Shown here in pieces: positions 6,192 to 6,238 of a DNA stretch of 6,238 bases. Position numbers and translations under genes: made by a program. The DNA is from Flavobacteriales bacterium. GTDB taxonomy: Bacteria > Bacteroidota > Bacteroidia > Flavobacteriales_D > Sanyastnellaceae. The notes under the pieces were generated by a model. The model was not told the origin of the DNA and did not search any database. It worked only from the letters and a program-made list of their open reading frames with translations. The DNA is taken from NCBI GenBank assembly GCA_947460525.1, contig CANHIV010000071.1, positions 1 to 6,238 of the forward strand, written 5' to 3'. The first letter of the stretch is position 1. Each line of letters opens with the position of its first letter.

Positions 6192-6238
6192 TTCTTTTGA
6201 AAGGCTTGCAAGGGTAGCGTGATGGGATCAAATACATA
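6188..6238 (-). CDS. Probable 3' end of a minus-strand gene running off the window
   Basis: Reading the minus strand from the right edge gives an open frame of 16 codons, YVFDPITLPLQAFQKN, ending with TAA at 6190-6188. The sequence looks protein-like, and the tail-to-tail overlap with the methyltransferase stop repeats the 2907-2910 junction. The family cannot be named from so short a piece. The alternative is non-coding DNA, or a plus-strand gene starting at the ATG at 6222, of which only five codons would be visible. Confidence 0.4.
   Translation of the reverse strand, partial: YVFDPITLPLQAFQKN

Noticed and set aside
1..6238. Mobile elements, CRISPR arrays, structural RNA genes or defence systems
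   Set aside because: I saw no transposase, terminal inverted repeats, regularly spaced repeats, tRNA-like cloverleaf or defence-type domains; the content is housekeeping and envelope genes.

Overview
The window looks like ordinary chromosomal DNA from a member of the Bacteroidota, most likely a Flavobacteriales-type bacterium. The base composition is AT-rich. Start codons lack Shine-Dalgarno sequences and have A-rich or nondescript leaders. Three gene starts are preceded by TAnnTTTG boxes, the -7 element of the Bacteroidota primary sigma factor. One gene encodes a lipoprotein-type Omp85 protein (TamL), a form described in this phylum. I did not find a phage, transposon, CRISPR array, defence island or tRNA/rRNA gene.

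Layout from left to right: (1) the 3' part of a TPR-repeat protein, cut by the window edge, followed by a strong intrinsic terminator; (2) accD, the beta carboxyltransferase subunit of acetyl-CoA carboxylase, on +; (3) a 55-codon gene on -, converging on accD with directly abutting stop codons, whose product resembles the C-terminal half of the Rho-binding antiterminator Rof; (4) a DUF58/VWA-fold protein on +; (5) a large TamL-like outer-membrane Omp85 lipoprotein on -, tail-to-tail with DUF58 through a shared TTAA; (6) a SpoU/TrmH-family RNA methyltransferase on +, divergent from tamL across 48 bp; (7) at the right edge, the probable last 16 codons of another - strand gene, again sharing a TTAA with the methyltransferase stop.

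The genes do not form one pathway. They are single-gene transcription units that alternate in strand: accD in fatty-acid synthesis, tamL in outer-membrane biogenesis, the methyltransferase in RNA modification, and DUF58 of unknown role that usually works with MoxR-type ATPases. Packing is very tight. Both divergent promoter regions are about 50-100 bp, all three convergent junctions have overlapping or abutting stop codons, and the only clear intrinsic terminator follows the first gene.

I see no obviously new multi-gene system. The observations most worth a second look are the small Rof-like gene at 1707-1874, the TTG start and lipoprotein signal of tamL (the longest open frame, from 5684, is misleading), the repeated TTAA stop-codon junctions, and two promoters that share an unusually short 16-nt spacer.
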